64,000 bases of DNA from Alphaproteobacteria bacterium (GTDB lineage: Bacteria > Myxococcota_A > UBA796 > GCA-2862545). Shown piece by piece: positions 18,294 to 30,132 of the stretch. Numbering within the stretch: position 1 is the stretch's first letter; each line of letters opens with the position of its first letter. The stretch spans positions 62,001 through 126,000 of the forward strand of contig JACKEP010000017.1 of NCBI GenBank assembly GCA_020632915.1, given 5' to 3'. The notes under the pieces are model-generated. The model saw only the letters and a list, made by a program, of their open reading frames with translations, had not been told where the DNA came from and searched no databases. The position numbers were made by a program, and so were the translations under genes.

Positions 18294-19112
18294 TCAAGCC
18301 GCTCCGGTGAGCACCAGCCCCATGGTCACCACCGCCGCGCCCCACACGTACCAGGCGAAGTCGGCGAAGCGGCCCCGCAACACGAGCCGCACCAGCAGCA
18401 CCAGCGCCAGGTAGCCGGTGACCATCGCGGTGACCGCGCCCACCCCGAGCTGCAACGGGTCGACGACCGACAGGTCGGCGTGGCGGCTGCGCACCAGCAA
18501 GGCGCCCACGATCGCCGGGATGCTCATCAGGAACGACAGCTTGACCGCGAAGCCGCGTTCGAGCCCCAGCAGCAGCGCAATGGCGATCGTGGTGCCCGAC
18601 CGGGACACGCCCGGGGTGATCGCCACGCCCTGCGCGATGCCGATGAAGAACGCCGACGCGAGCGGCGTGGTCATCACGTCGAGGCGCCCACTGTCCCGCC
18701 CGCGGGTGGACCAGAGCATCATCCCCGTGGCGACGAACGCGATGGCGATCGCGGCCGGCTTCTGGAACAGGCCCTCGAACAGGTCCTCCATCGACAGGCC
18801 GATGACCCCGGTGGGGATCGTCGCCACGATCACCAGCATCGCGAGGCGCACACCCGGGCGCTCCCGGAACGGCCCCTGGCCGGCGAACACGTCCTTGAGC
18901 ACGCCGAGGATGTCGGCCCGGTAGAACCAGATCGCCGGCAGCAGCGTGCCGACGTGGAGCGCGAGGTCGAACAGGACGTCGTCTCCGCGCACGTCGATGA
19001 ACTGCTGGAACACCGCCAGGTGGCCCGAGCTCGACACCGGGAGGAACTCCGTGAGGCCCTGGATCGCCCCCAGGACCACCGCCCCCAGCGTGTCCGAACC
19101 CGCGTCTGCCAC
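18294..19112 (-). CDS. uppP: Undecaprenyl-diphosphatase UppP (BacA)
   Basis: 272 residues from GTG 19112 (GGAGG just upstream). Both family motifs are present: GLTEFLPVSSSGHL near the N-terminus, containing the catalytic Glu and Ser, and PGVSRSGTT in the middle, containing the catalytic Arg. About eight membrane helices. The enzyme dephosphorylates undecaprenyl diphosphate on the periplasmic side, recycling the lipid carrier for peptidoglycan and O-antigen synthesis. The longer frame to 19163 adds a charged non-conserved leader. Genes upstream and downstream are unrelated. Confidence 0.95.
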   Translation of the reverse strand: MADAGSDTLGAVVLGAIQGLTEFLPVSSSGHLAVFQQFIDVRGDDVLFDLALHVGTLLPAIWFYRADILGVLKDVFAGQGPFRERPGVRLAMLVIVATIPTGVIGLSMEDLFEGLFQKPAAIAIAFVATGMMLWSTRGRDSGRLDVMTTPLASAFFIGIAQGVAITPGVSRSGTTIAIALLLGLERGFAVKLSFLMSIPAIVGALLVRSRHADLSVVDPLQLGVGAVTAMVTGYLALVLLVRLVLRGRFADFAWYVWGAAVVTMGLVLTGAA

Positions 19113-19213
19113 CCTGCCTCCACCGTGACGCCCGCCTTGTACCGCAGGGGGCGACCGGGGCATGTCCCCGACGCGTGATTCTGTTCGCCGCGGACGGTAC
19201 CGTCGGGCGGAGA

Positions 19214-19231
19214 CGCGCGCCGTTCCGCGCG
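19214..19231 (-). terminator. Hairpin after the cytochrome c gene
   Basis: Inverted repeat CGCGCG with a 6-nt loop directly behind the stop codon of the cytochrome gene. A second palindrome, GACGGTACCGTC, lies at 19193-19204. No T-tract follows, so termination strength is uncertain. Confidence 0.35.
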
Positions 19232-19241
19232 CGGACAGCCG

Positions 19242-19688
19242 CTAGCCGGGCCCCTGACCCTCGCCGAGGTCTTCCTCGGGACCGTCGTCTTCGGCGTCGT
19301 CGGACGGCGGGCGTGCCGGCGCGCGGCCCACCCCGTCCATGTAGTCGAGCACGTTGCGCGCGTAGGAGCGGTAGTCGGTCTCCCACGGCTTGAGATCGTG
19401 GAACGACTCGTCGAAGCCGGGCATCGCGCCCTTGCCACGCATCACGATGCGGACGAGCTCCTCGCGATCCACGCCGGCCGGCAGGCCCTGCGACAGATCC
19501 GGGATCTTCACGACCAGCGCCGCGGCTGCCGGACCATCGCCGGCCGCCCGGTCGCCGTGGCAGGCGAGGCAGTGGCGCTCGTACAGCTCCCGCCCACGCT
19601 CGACGGCGCTGGGCACCTTGTTGGGCCACTCCTTGGCGACCGCCGCCGTGGCGACCACGAGGACCAGGAACGAGACGAACGGACGCAT
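19242..19688 (-). CDS. Small secreted cytochrome c
   Basis: 148 residues with a signal peptide (MRPFVSFLVLVVATAAVA, predicted cleavage before KEWPN). One haem-attachment site CLACH (about 40-44) lies in YERHCLACHGDRAAGDGPAA, the class I cytochrome arrangement, and GKGAMPGF near 90 supplies the axial methionine. The C-terminal 30 residues are acidic and Pro-rich and likely disordered. It would be a periplasmic electron carrier; the partner is not in this window. It resembles the cbb3- and c-type monohaem domains. Confidence 0.85.
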   Translation of the reverse strand: MRPFVSFLVLVVATAAVAKEWPNKVPSAVERGRELYERHCLACHGDRAAGDGPAAAALVVKIPDLSQGLPAGVDREELVRIVMRGKGAMPGFDESFHDLKPWETDYRSYARNVLDYMDGVGRAPARPPSDDAEDDGPEEDLGEGQGPG

Positions 19689-19797
19689 CGGCTCTCCACG
19701 CCGCCCGGCCATAGCCCGGCGCCCTGCGGGGGACGAACGCGGTGCGGCGACGCGGCGCCGCACGCGCGCGGATCGGTCGGGACCGAGAAAGCCGAAT

Positions 19798-19827
19798 CGC
19801 CCGTGAGGCGGTGAAGCCTCACGGGCG
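19798..19827 (-). terminator. Terminator hairpin behind tRNA-Asp
   Basis: Perfect 12-bp inverted repeat CGCCCGTGAGGC with a 6-nt loop, starting 3 bp after the encoded CCA of tRNA-Asp. On the minus strand it is followed by a weak T-rich stretch (ATTCGGCTTTCTC). This fits a rho-independent terminator for the tRNA-Val/tRNA-Asp transcript. Confidence 0.7.
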
Positions 19828-19830
19828 ACG

Positions 19831-19908
<78 letters not shown>

Positions 19909-19925
19909 AAATGAAAGACCGTCGA

Positions 19926-19997
19926 TGGGCAGAGCGGGACTCGAACCCACAACCACCGGCGTGTAAAGCCGACGCTCTACCATTGAGCTATCCGCCC
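19926..19997 (-). tRNA. tRNA-Val (anticodon TAC)
   Basis: Acceptor GGGCGGA pairs with TCTGCCC (one G-T), D arm GCTCAATGGTAGAGC, anticodon loop TTTACAC, T loop TTCGAGT, discriminator A. The 3' CCA is not encoded and must be added. It is the first of a tRNA-Val/tRNA-Asp pair. Confidence 0.96.
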
Positions 19998-20047
19998 GTG
20001 GTGCGTCCTGCCGGTCGCCCGCGCACGTAACGCACCCGTCCGGCGCG

Positions 20048-22492
<2,445 letters not shown>

Positions 22493-22549
22493 GGGCGATC
22501 CGTGGGTTCGCGCGACGTGGACGGGACGGACGGTGCGGCGGCGCCGCGA

Positions 22550-23809
<1,260 letters not shown>

Positions 23810-23866
23810 GCGGGCTCCCGGGATCGGGGTGGAGGGGCGCACGGGCGAGCCCGTGCCGGGGACGCG

Positions 23867-24490
23867 CTACTTCTTGCCGGCGTCGGCGCCCGGGCGGAAG
23901 CGGGCGTCGATGACCTCGTCGACGAGGCCGTAGGCGACGGCGTCCTGCGCGGTCATGATGTTGTCGCGCTCGACGTCGCGGGCGACGCGCTCCAGCGGCT
24001 GCCCGGTGTGCGAGGAGAGCACCTCGTTGATGGTGTTCTTCCAGCGCAGGATCTCGTTGGCCTGGATCTCGATGTCGCTGGCCTGACCGCGCACGCCGCC
24101 GAGCGGCTGGTGGATGACCACGCGGCTGTGGGGCAGGATCCGACGCTTGCCGGGCGCGCCGGCCGCGAGGAGGACGGCCGCCATCGACGCCGCCTGGCCC
24201 ACGCAGATCGTGGACACGGGGGCGTTGATGAAGTGCATGGTGTCGTAGATCGCCATGCCGGCCGTGATCGAGCCGCCCGGGCAGTTGAGGTAGAGGTAGA
24301 TGTCCTTCTCGGGATCCTGGCTCTCCAGGAACAGGAGCTGGGCGATCGTGAGGTTGGCGATCTCGTCGTTGATCGGCCACCCGAGGAACACGATGCGATC
24401 GACCATCAGCCGGGACCAGATGTCCTGGCTCGTGCGGCCCCGGTGCGTCTCCTCGATCACGGTGGGGACGATGTAGTTGCGGATGTCCAT
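23867..24490 (-). CDS. clpP: ATP-dependent Clp protease proteolytic subunit
   Basis: 207 residues. The catalytic triad is visible: Ser102 in GQAASMAA, His127 in IHQPLGG, and the Asp in RDVERDN (172-176). The N-terminal IVPTVIEETHRGRTSQDIWSRL matches the processing site and axial-loop region, and LNCPGGSITAGMAIYDTM is the conserved handle-proximal stretch. It forms the tetradecameric chamber with ClpX, encoded immediately downstream. It follows the trigger-factor gene after a 207-bp spacer in which no gene was seen. Confidence 0.97.
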   Translation of the reverse strand: MDIRNYIVPTVIEETHRGRTSQDIWSRLMVDRIVFLGWPINDEIANLTIAQLLFLESQDPEKDIYLYLNCPGGSITAGMAIYDTMHFINAPVSTICVGQAASMAAVLLAAGAPGKRRILPHSRVVIHQPLGGVRGQASDIEIQANEILRWKNTINEVLSSHTGQPLERVARDVERDNIMTAQDAVAYGLVDEVIDARFRPGADAGKK

Positions 24491-24697
24491 GGCGCCGCAC
24501 TCCTGGTCACGCCAGCGCGGCGTGGTCGTGGTCGGGTAACCCGTTCATCGGATCGGAGGACCGCATGTACACACCCCCGCGATCCGGTGGATCGGCGGTG
24601 GCACAACGGGACATGCGGCGGTTCGTCGACGGGGATCCAGACAGCGACGCCGCGGTCGGAGGACCACGGCGTCGACGGACACGGACCGCGATCGGGC

Positions 24698-26389
24698 TCA
24701 GTCGAGCTCGACCGCCTTGGCCAGCCACGCCTGGGTGGTCTTGGCGAGCGTGTGGTTGTCGCGGATCCAGGCGAGCGTGCGCTTCTCGACGTCGGTGATG
24801 CCCTTGCCGTCCTGCGCGGACTCCACGAGCTGCTGCACCTGCGCCATCGTGAGCTTGGGGCCGAAGCCCTCGGCCATGTCGAGCAGGTCCTTGGCGTACT
24901 TCACGCCGTCGATGGTCTTGTAGGCGCTGCCCCCCTTGGCCTTGGCCTTGGGCTCCTCGGCGGCGGGCTCCTCGGCGGGTGCGGCCTCGACCGCAGGGGC
25001 CTCGGCCTTGGCCTTGGTGGCCTTCTTCTTGGCGGGCTTGGCCTCGATCGGCTGGTCGTCGCCCTGCACGTCGGTGGGCGCGACGGTGGGCTGGTCGCCA
25101 CCCTGGAGCACCTCGGGCGCCTCGTGGGTGACCTTGGCCTTGCCGAGCACGAAGTCGAGGGTGAACTCCTCGAGCAGGCGCTCCTTGAGGTCCTGCAGCG
25201 CGCCGTCCTGCTGGAACCAGCCGCGCACGGCCTCGATCGACTGGCCGCGGTCGTCGGCGAGCTCCTGGAGCTTGGCCTCGACGTGGTCGTCGGTGACCTC
25301 GATCTTCGCCATCGTGGCGACGGCCTCGAGCAGCAGCCCGCCCTTGGCGGCGAACACCGCCCGCTGGCGGAGGTCGGCCATCTGGGCCTGCGTGAAGCGG
25401 ATGTTGCGCGGGTCGACGCCCTGGTAGGACTGCTGGAGCTTGAACTCCTCGACCAGCATCTGCAGGTTCTGCTCGACCATGCCGGCGGGGATGTCGAACG
25501 GGTTGGCGGCGATCAGCGCCTCGAGCAGGTTGGCGCGGGCCTGGTTGCGGGCCTGCTCCTCGCGGCCCTTCGACAGCTGGCCGGCCACCGCGGTGCGCAT
25601 CGTGGCGACGTCGGCGTGGCCGATCTCCTTGGCGAGCGCGTCGTCGAGGGCGGGAGCCTCGTAGGCCTGGATGCCGAGCACCTTGGCCGACACCGCCAGC
25701 GTCTTGCCGGCGACGTCGGTGTTGCGGGCGTCGTCGGCGAAGGTGACCTCGCCGTCCTTGCCGGCGTCGATCTCGAGGCCGGTGAGGAAGTCGCCCAGGC
25801 CCTTGAGCCAGGTCTCGCCGAGGGTGCGCACGAGCGTGCCGGGCTCGGAGACGACGACCTCGTCGCCGTCCTTGACCGTGAGCTCGACCTGCACGGTGTC
25901 GCCCAGCTGCACCGCGCGACCCGTGACGGCCGTCAGGCGGCTCTGGGCCTGGCGCTCGCGCTCGACGGCGGCGTCGATCTCGGCGTCGGTGACCTCCCAC
26001 TTGGGCCAGTAGACGTCGAGGCCCTCGTAGGTGTCGCAGGTGACGGCGGGCTTGACCTCGACGCCGATGACGAACGCGAAGTCGACGTTGGCCTTGACCG
26101 GGCCCTGGTCGACGACGTTCGGACGGCTGACGGGCTCGATGCCGTGGTCGGCGATGGCCTTCGTCCACGCGTCCTGGATCAGGTCTCCGGCGACGTCGCG
26201 CGCGATGCTGGGGCCGTACTGGGCCTCGAGCACGCGGCGGGGCACCTTGCCGGCCCGGAAGCCGGGCAGGCGCGCGCGCTTGCCGATGCTGACGTAGGCC
26301 TTGTCGAGCGCGCTGCGGACGTCGGCCGCAGGGATGGTGACGTTGACCTTGCGCGTGTAGGCGTTCTCGTTGACGACTTCGATCTGCAT
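24698..26389 (-). CDS. tig: Trigger factor with an extra C-terminal domain
   Basis: 563 residues, against about 430-450 usual. The ribosome-binding domain begins MQIEVVNENAYTRKVNVTIPA and contains GFRAGKVPRRVLEAQYG, the ribosome-docking GFRxGKxP loop. A PPIase-like FKBP domain (about 150-245, GDTVQVELTV...) and the helical arms domain (about 250-425) follow. After residue 435 comes an Ala/Lys/Glu-rich linker, then a predicted helical domain of about 65 residues (AYKTIDGVKYAKDLLDMAEGF...IRDNHTLAKTTQAWLAKAV). The core is the ribosome-associated folding chaperone; the extension is not part of the standard family. It is first in the quality-control block. Confidence 0.93.
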   Translation of the reverse strand: MQIEVVNENAYTRKVNVTIPAADVRSALDKAYVSIGKRARLPGFRAGKVPRRVLEAQYGPSIARDVAGDLIQDAWTKAIADHGIEPVSRPNVVDQGPVKANVDFAFVIGVEVKPAVTCDTYEGLDVYWPKWEVTDAEIDAAVERERQAQSRLTAVTGRAVQLGDTVQVELTVKDGDEVVVSEPGTLVRTLGETWLKGLGDFLTGLEIDAGKDGEVTFADDARNTDVAGKTLAVSAKVLGIQAYEAPALDDALAKEIGHADVATMRTAVAGQLSKGREEQARNQARANLLEALIAANPFDIPAGMVEQNLQMLVEEFKLQQSYQGVDPRNIRFTQAQMADLRQRAVFAAKGGLLLEAVATMAKIEVTDDHVEAKLQELADDRGQSIEAVRGWFQQDGALQDLKERLLEEFTLDFVLGKAKVTHEAPEVLQGGDQPTVAPTDVQGDDQPIEAKPAKKKATKAKAEAPAVEAAPAEEPAAEEPKAKAKGGSAYKTIDGVKYAKDLLDMAEGFGPKLTMAQVQQLVESAQDGKGITDVEKRTLAWIRDNHTLAKTTQAWLAKAVELD

Positions 26390-26434
26390 CTTGGACCCGC
26401 GTCCGCCGAGCCCGCGACGGGCCCGTTGCGCTGG

Positions 26435-26456
26435 GTGATCCGGGGACCCGGATCAC
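26435..26456 (-). terminator. Hairpin between tRNA-Leu and tig
   Basis: Perfect inverted repeat GTGATCCGGG / CCCGGATCAC (stem of 9-10 bp, loop of 2-4 nt), about 100 bp downstream of tRNA-Leu and 46 bp before the tig start. It could end the tRNA transcript or act in the tig leader; no T-tract is present. Confidence 0.45.
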
Positions 26457-26558
26457 GGGATGACGACGTTCGCCGGCAGGGCCGGTTCCCGACGGTGTGA
26501 GCGCGGTTGTGGCGATCCGCGCCGTGGAGAGGTTCTCGAAAGGCTGTGGAGGAGTGCG

Positions 26559-26643
26559 TGGTGCGAGAAGGGGGACTCGAACCCCCACGGGTTGCCCCAC
26601 CGGAACCTAAATCCGGCGCGTCTGCCAGTTCCGCCATTCTCGC
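26559..26643 (-). tRNA. tRNA-Leu (anticodon TAG)
   Basis: Class II tRNA with a long variable arm (TGGGGCAACCCG). Acceptor GCGAGAA pairs with TTCTCGC, anticodon stem CCGGA/TCCGG encloses TTTAGGT, T loop TTCGAGT, discriminator A, CCA encoded. It sits between tRNA-Lys and tig on the same strand. Confidence 0.97.
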
Positions 26644-26844
26644 GAAGCAACGCCGCGAGATCGGTGGGGTCACCGCCCCGGAGACGAGTCTCCGAGACGA
26701 AGTCTCGGAAACGAAGAAACGGCCGCAGCGTGCCGAGCACACCGCGACCGCCGTCCCGTCGCTACCGGACCGCCCCGGCACCCATCGTTCGGGAGGCGAC
26801 GATCCGCGCCGCCGAGGCACCGTAGCCGCGAGCCCGACGCTACG

Positions 26845-26929
26845 CCGAGCCGGCCGCAACCCCGAGCCGGTCGCAACGCCGAACCAGTCGCAACGCCGAA
26901 CCGGTCGCAACCCCGACCCGGCCCCAATC
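26845..26929. repeat. Five imperfect 17-bp tandem repeats
   Basis: Five consecutive units with consensus CCGARCCGGTCGCAACS at 26845-26861, 26862-26878, 26879-26895, 26896-26912 and 26913-26929. Unit 2 and unit 4 are closest to the consensus; unit 5 has drifted. No spacer separates the units, so this is not a CRISPR. It lies between two tRNA genes; function unknown. Confidence 0.85.
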
Positions 26930-26943
26930 CCCACCCCGCAAGC

Positions 26944-26985
26944 ACCCCGCCCCGGCGGGGTGCGCGCAGCGAGGCTCCGCCTCGC
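26944..26985 (-). terminator. Tandem hairpins behind tRNA-Lys
   Basis: Two hairpins, GCGAGGC-TCC-GCCTCGC (26969-26985) and ACCCCGCC/GGCGGGGT (26944-26961), lie 15-56 bp downstream of the 3' end of tRNA-Lys on the minus strand. They are probable transcription stop structures for the tRNA-His/tRNA-Lys transcript. Confidence 0.5.
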
Positions 26986-26999
26986 GAAGCAAATAAGTA

Positions 27000-27072
27000 T
27001 GGGCCCACCAGGACTCGAACCTGGAACCTGCGGATTAAGAGTCCGATGCTCTACCAATTGAGCTATAGGCCC
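27000..27072 (-). tRNA. tRNA-Lys (anticodon CTT)
   Basis: Acceptor GGGCCTA pairs with TGGGCCC, D arm GCTCAATTGGTAGAGC, anticodon loop CTCTTAA, T arm CCAGG TTCGAGT CCTGG, discriminator A. The first anticodon-stem pair (position 27-43) is a U-C mismatch. CCA is not encoded. Confidence 0.96.
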
Positions 27073-27087
27073 GTGGAAAAGATCGAG

Positions 27088-27162
27088 GGTGAACAGTGGG
27101 TTTTGAACCCACGACCTCCGGAACCACAATCCGGCGCTCTAACCAACTGAGCTATGCTCACC
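27088..27162 (-). tRNA. tRNA-His (anticodon GTG)
   Basis: Acceptor GTGAGCA pairs with TGTTCAC, and an encoded extra G at position -1 faces C73, the identity feature of tRNA-His. Anticodon stem CCGGA/TCCGG encloses TTGTGGT; T arm GTGGG TTCAAAA CCCAC. CCA is not encoded. It lies 15 bp upstream of tRNA-Lys. Confidence 0.96.
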
Positions 27163-27308
27163 GCGACGCCCACGGGAGACGGGTCCCCCGCGCGCGCCAC
27201 CCGTTCTTACCCGTCCCGCGGTCGCTGGCAAGGATCCGCGTCACGAACGGCCCCGCCCTCCGGGCGCGCCCCCGAGGCCCACGATACGCCCGCCGGGTGT
27301 CGGCCCCG

Positions 27309-28118
27309 ATGTCACCAGCACAGCAGGCCTGTCCCGACGCCCGCGCGCCGTTGCTCGCCCACGTCCTCAAGGAGGCGGGGCGCGCCGCCCTCGCTCATCG
27401 TCGCGAGGGAGAGGTGCACCTCAAGGCCGACGGGTCCAAGGTCACCGACGGCGATCTCGCGGCCCACGAGATCATCCTCGAGGGCCTGACGCGCGCCTTC
27501 CCCGGCGAGGCCGTGCTCAGCGAGGAGGGCGCGGCCCTGCCGCCCGGCACCACCGGCCCCGTCTGGTACGTCGACCCCATCGACGGCACCGGCGCCTACA
27601 CCGAGGGCCTCGCCCACTGGGGTCCCACCGTCGCCCGCGTCGTCGACGGCCAGCTCGACGTCGGCGCGTTCTACGAGCCCCGCCTCGACCGCTACTGGTT
27701 CGCCGCTGCGGGCGGCGGCGCGTGGCGCGACGGCGAGCGGCTCGCGCCCCCCGAGCCGGGTCCCACCACGCCCGATCGCACGCTCTACCTGCCGTCGTTC
27801 GTCCACCACTTCCCGGTCATCGACTGGCGCGGCAAGACCCGCGCGCTCGGCTGCACCGCCGCCCACCTCGCCCAGGTGGCCGGTGGCGGTGGCGCGGCCA
27901 CCGTCGTACCTCAATGGAAGCTGTGGGACGTCGGCGCGGGGATCCTGCTGGTGCGTGAGGCAGGACGCGTGGTGGTGGACTTGTCGGGGGCCCCGTTCGA
28001 TCCCATGGTGGAGCCCGGCGCACCCTTCGTGGCCGCGGCGCCGACCATCGTGCAACCCCTCGTCGAGGCGTTCCAGAGCGCGCTGCAGCGCGCCCTCGAC
28101 AGTCAGCCCAGGACCTGA
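27309..28118 (+). CDS. Inositol monophosphatase family phosphatase (CysQ/HisN-like)
   Basis: 269 residues from ATG 27309; a GTG 12 bp earlier is an alternative. Family motifs in order: a metal-site Glu in LSEEGA, WYVDPIDGTGAYTEG (the DPIDGT metal-binding loop), and WDVGAGILLVREAG, the C-terminal WDxAAG motif with VG instead of AA. The fold is a lithium-sensitive Mg-dependent sugar-phosphate phosphatase; the substrate may be PAP, histidinol phosphate or inositol phosphate, and the sequence does not decide. It lies 4 bp before the sigma-factor gene, so the two are probably co-transcribed. Confidence 0.88.
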   Translation: MSPAQQACPDARAPLLAHVLKEAGRAALAHRREGEVHLKADGSKVTDGDLAAHEIILEGLTRAFPGEAVLSEEGAALPPGTTGPVWYVDPIDGTGAYTEGLAHWGPTVARVVDGQLDVGAFYEPRLDRYWFAAAGGGAWRDGERLAPPEPGPTTPDRTLYLPSFVHHFPVIDWRGKTRALGCTAAHLAQVAGGGGAATVVPQWKLWDVGAGILLVREAGRVVVDLSGAPFDPMVEPGAPFVAAAPTIVQPLVEAFQSALQRALDSQPRT

Positions 28119-28122
28119 TCCC

Positions 28123-29052
28123 ATGTCCAACGACGAGAACACGGAGCTGACGCCTCGGTCCGAGTCGCGGCCGTCGTCCCAGCGCGACGACCTGTTCGCG
28201 GCCTACCTGTCGGAGGTCCGTCGCTACCCGATCCTGTCGCAGGAGGAGGAGCGCGAGGTGGCGATCCGCTACCACGAGTTCGGCGACAAGGACGCGGCCG
28301 AGAAGCTGATCACGTCCAACCTGCGGCTCGTCATCAAGATCGCGTTCCAGTACCACCGCCAGTGGGCCAACGTCCTCGACCTCATCCAGGAAGGCAACGT
28401 CGGCCTCGTCGAGGCGCTGTCGCGCTACGATCCGTACCGGGAGATCCGCTTCTCCAGCTACGCCCAGTACTGGATCCGGGCCATGATCCTCCGGTTCCTG
28501 CTCGACAACTTCCGCCTCGTGCGCCTGGGCTCCACCCGCGCCGGCCGCAAGCTGTTCTTCCAGCTCCAGAAGGAGCGCGACCGCCTCGTCGCCGAGGGCA
28601 TCGACCCCACCGAGGCCCGCCTCGCCGAGCGCCTGGGCGTCGCCCCCAAGGAGATCCGCGCCGTCGAGCAGCACATGCGTGCGCCGGCCCTGTCGTTCCA
28701 CGCCCCCGCCGGCGAGGACGAGGACGGCCGCAGCCTCGCCGAGGTCGTGCCCGAGGCCACCCCCAACAACCCCGAGAACAACACCGCCCGCAGCGAGCTC
28801 GGCTCGATGGTCAAGGAGCGGCTCGACGCGTTCGCCACCACGCTCACCGACGAGCGCGAGCGCATCATCTGGCGCCGCCGCCTCGTCGCCACCGACCCCG
28901 AGTCGCTCTCCACGCTGGGCGAGGAGTTCGGCGTGAGCAAGGAGCGCGTCCGCCAGGTCGAGGCCCGGATCAAGAAGCGGCTGAAGGCCTACCTGGAGGG
29001 CGAGCTCGGCGACGAGATCGGCTTCGAGTTCGACGTGCCCGACGAGGACTGA
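28123..29052 (+). CDS. RpoH-like sigma-70 family RNA polymerase sigma factor
   Basis: 309 residues with region 1.2-2 (YLSEVRRYPILSQEEEREVA, then NLRLVIKIAFQY and DLIQEGNVGLVEAL), region 2.4 FSSYAQYWIRAMILRFLL, and region 4 LSTLGEEFGVSKERVRQVEARIKKRL. It contains the RpoH-box-like segment GRKLFFQLQKER (about 145-156), which supports membership of the heat-shock sigma group, as for SigB/SigC of Myxococcus. The target regulon is not shown; the nearby tig-clpPX-lon block would be natural, but no consensus was proven. An upstream phosphatase gene is in the same operon. Confidence 0.9.
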   Translation: MSNDENTELTPRSESRPSSQRDDLFAAYLSEVRRYPILSQEEEREVAIRYHEFGDKDAAEKLITSNLRLVIKIAFQYHRQWANVLDLIQEGNVGLVEALSRYDPYREIRFSSYAQYWIRAMILRFLLDNFRLVRLGSTRAGRKLFFQLQKERDRLVAEGIDPTEARLAERLGVAPKEIRAVEQHMRAPALSFHAPAGEDEDGRSLAEVVPEATPNNPENNTARSELGSMVKERLDAFATTLTDERERIIWRRRLVATDPESLSTLGEEFGVSKERVRQVEARIKKRLKAYLEGELGDEIGFEFDVPDED

Positions 29053-29067
29053 CGCCGCGCCTCCCCC

Positions 29068-30054
29068 TCAGTCCTCCACCACCACCAGGCTGCGGATCAG
29101 CGGCGACCGCAGGCTCGTCTCCTTCGGGCCGGACTTGCCGTGCACCGCCACCAGGCCTGCGCGCAGCAGGGCGAAGTCGGGCTCCTGGTCGAAGGGCTGC
29201 GTGCCCTGGGCGAGGAGCTCCAGGCGGTCGGCGAGCTGGGACCGGGCGGAGACGATGTCGACGGCCTCGGCGAGCTCGCGCATCATCGGCCCGAGCGCCT
29301 CGCGCACGCCGTAGGGATCGGTGGCCCCGCCCGCGAGGCAGACCTGGCGCAGGAACGCCGGCACCGGACCCACCGCGTCGACGAGCTCGGCGAGCTGCTC
29401 GGGATCGCCGGCGCCGAGCAGCTCGGCGGCCATCGTGCGGGACTCCTGCACCGTGGGGTCGGGCAGGAAGAACGACATCGCGTGGGGCATGTCGAGGCTC
29501 TGGCCGCCGATGCGGCACGCCACCACCAGCAGCGGCGACGTGCCCGGCGTCATCTCGGTGCGGGCCTCGGCGAACGCGTCACACAGGTCCTGCAGGCGCT
29601 CGTAGCCGAGCAGGTCGGCGCCCAGGCACAGCAGCGCCTTGCGCCGACGCTTCGCGCGGGCCTTGTGCAGCACCATCGCGGTCTGCACGCGGAACGACTC
29701 CCGCGACGTGGACACCATGGCCTTGGGGGCCCCACCGACACCCAGCGCGCGGCCCAGCAGGTCGGGCAGGCGCGTGGCGGCCTCGCCCGACCGGGCCAGC
29801 ACCGACAGGTCGAGCACGCTGGCGTCGATCGGCCGCTCGGAGACCTGCAGGTCGATGGCGATGTCGTGGAGCCACCACGGGATCGCCGACCACCGCGCGT
29901 GACGCACGATCACCGGGCGCCCGGTCTGGAGCGCGCCGCGGACCAGTCGGGCGGCCCGCGCGCGCGGCGCCTCCTCCACCCGGAGCTGGTTCGGGTCGAA
30001 GGCGACGCGGTTGCGACCCCGCAGCAGGCGGATGCGACGATCGAGGCGGTTCAT
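29068..30054 (-). CDS. STAND/AAA-like protein lacking a P-loop
   Basis: 328 residues from ATG 30054, not assigned to a family. The overall order resembles a STAND-type ATPase. There is a strand RPVIVRHARW where a Walker A would be, but no GxxxxGK. A Walker-B-like KALLCLGADLL and SPLLVVACRIGG (sensor-1 position) come next, then VPAFLRQVCLAGGATDPYG where STAND proteins have GGxPxxL. It ends with SLRSPLIRSLVV, like the winged-helix end of these proteins. Nucleotide binding is therefore probably lost. It diverges from the 30133 gene across an 78-bp gap. Confidence 0.5.
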   Translation of the reverse strand: MNRLDRRIRLLRGRNRVAFDPNQLRVEEAPRARAARLVRGALQTGRPVIVRHARWSAIPWWLHDIAIDLQVSERPIDASVLDLSVLARSGEAATRLPDLLGRALGVGGAPKAMVSTSRESFRVQTAMVLHKARAKRRRKALLCLGADLLGYERLQDLCDAFAEARTEMTPGTSPLLVVACRIGGQSLDMPHAMSFFLPDPTVQESRTMAAELLGAGDPEQLAELVDAVGPVPAFLRQVCLAGGATDPYGVREALGPMMRELAEAVDIVSARSQLADRLELLAQGTQPFDQEPDFALLRAGLVAVHGKSGPKETSLRSPLIRSLVVVED

Positions 30055-30132
30055 GGCTCCCCGGGTGGCGCCGGTGACGGGACGGACGCGCGGCGGGACT
30101 GTATCATCGGCTGCCTCGCGCGCAGGTGAGCC

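Larger units (their letters stand above)
26644..26999. other. Gene-free spacer between tRNA-Leu and tRNA-Lys
   Basis: 356 bp with no convincing gene. It holds, in order: a hairpin CCGAGAC-GAA-GTCTCGG (26692-26708) preceded by the overlapping GGAGAC/GTCTCC repeat, five 17-bp tandem repeats (26845-26929), and two hairpins next to tRNA-Lys (26944-26985). A 12-bp direct repeat CTCGCGAAGCAA occurs at both ends (26639-26650 and 26981-26992), the first copy overlapping the 5' end of tRNA-Leu. Confidence 0.7.

Noticed and set aside
24491..24697. Small plus-strand gene near 24565-24798
   Set aside because: Only a short Arg-rich frame overlapping tig on the other strand; no ribosome site or motif, so the 207-bp spacer is treated as non-coding.
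26845..26929. CRISPR array
   Set aside because: The 17-bp units touch each other with no spacers and drift in sequence.
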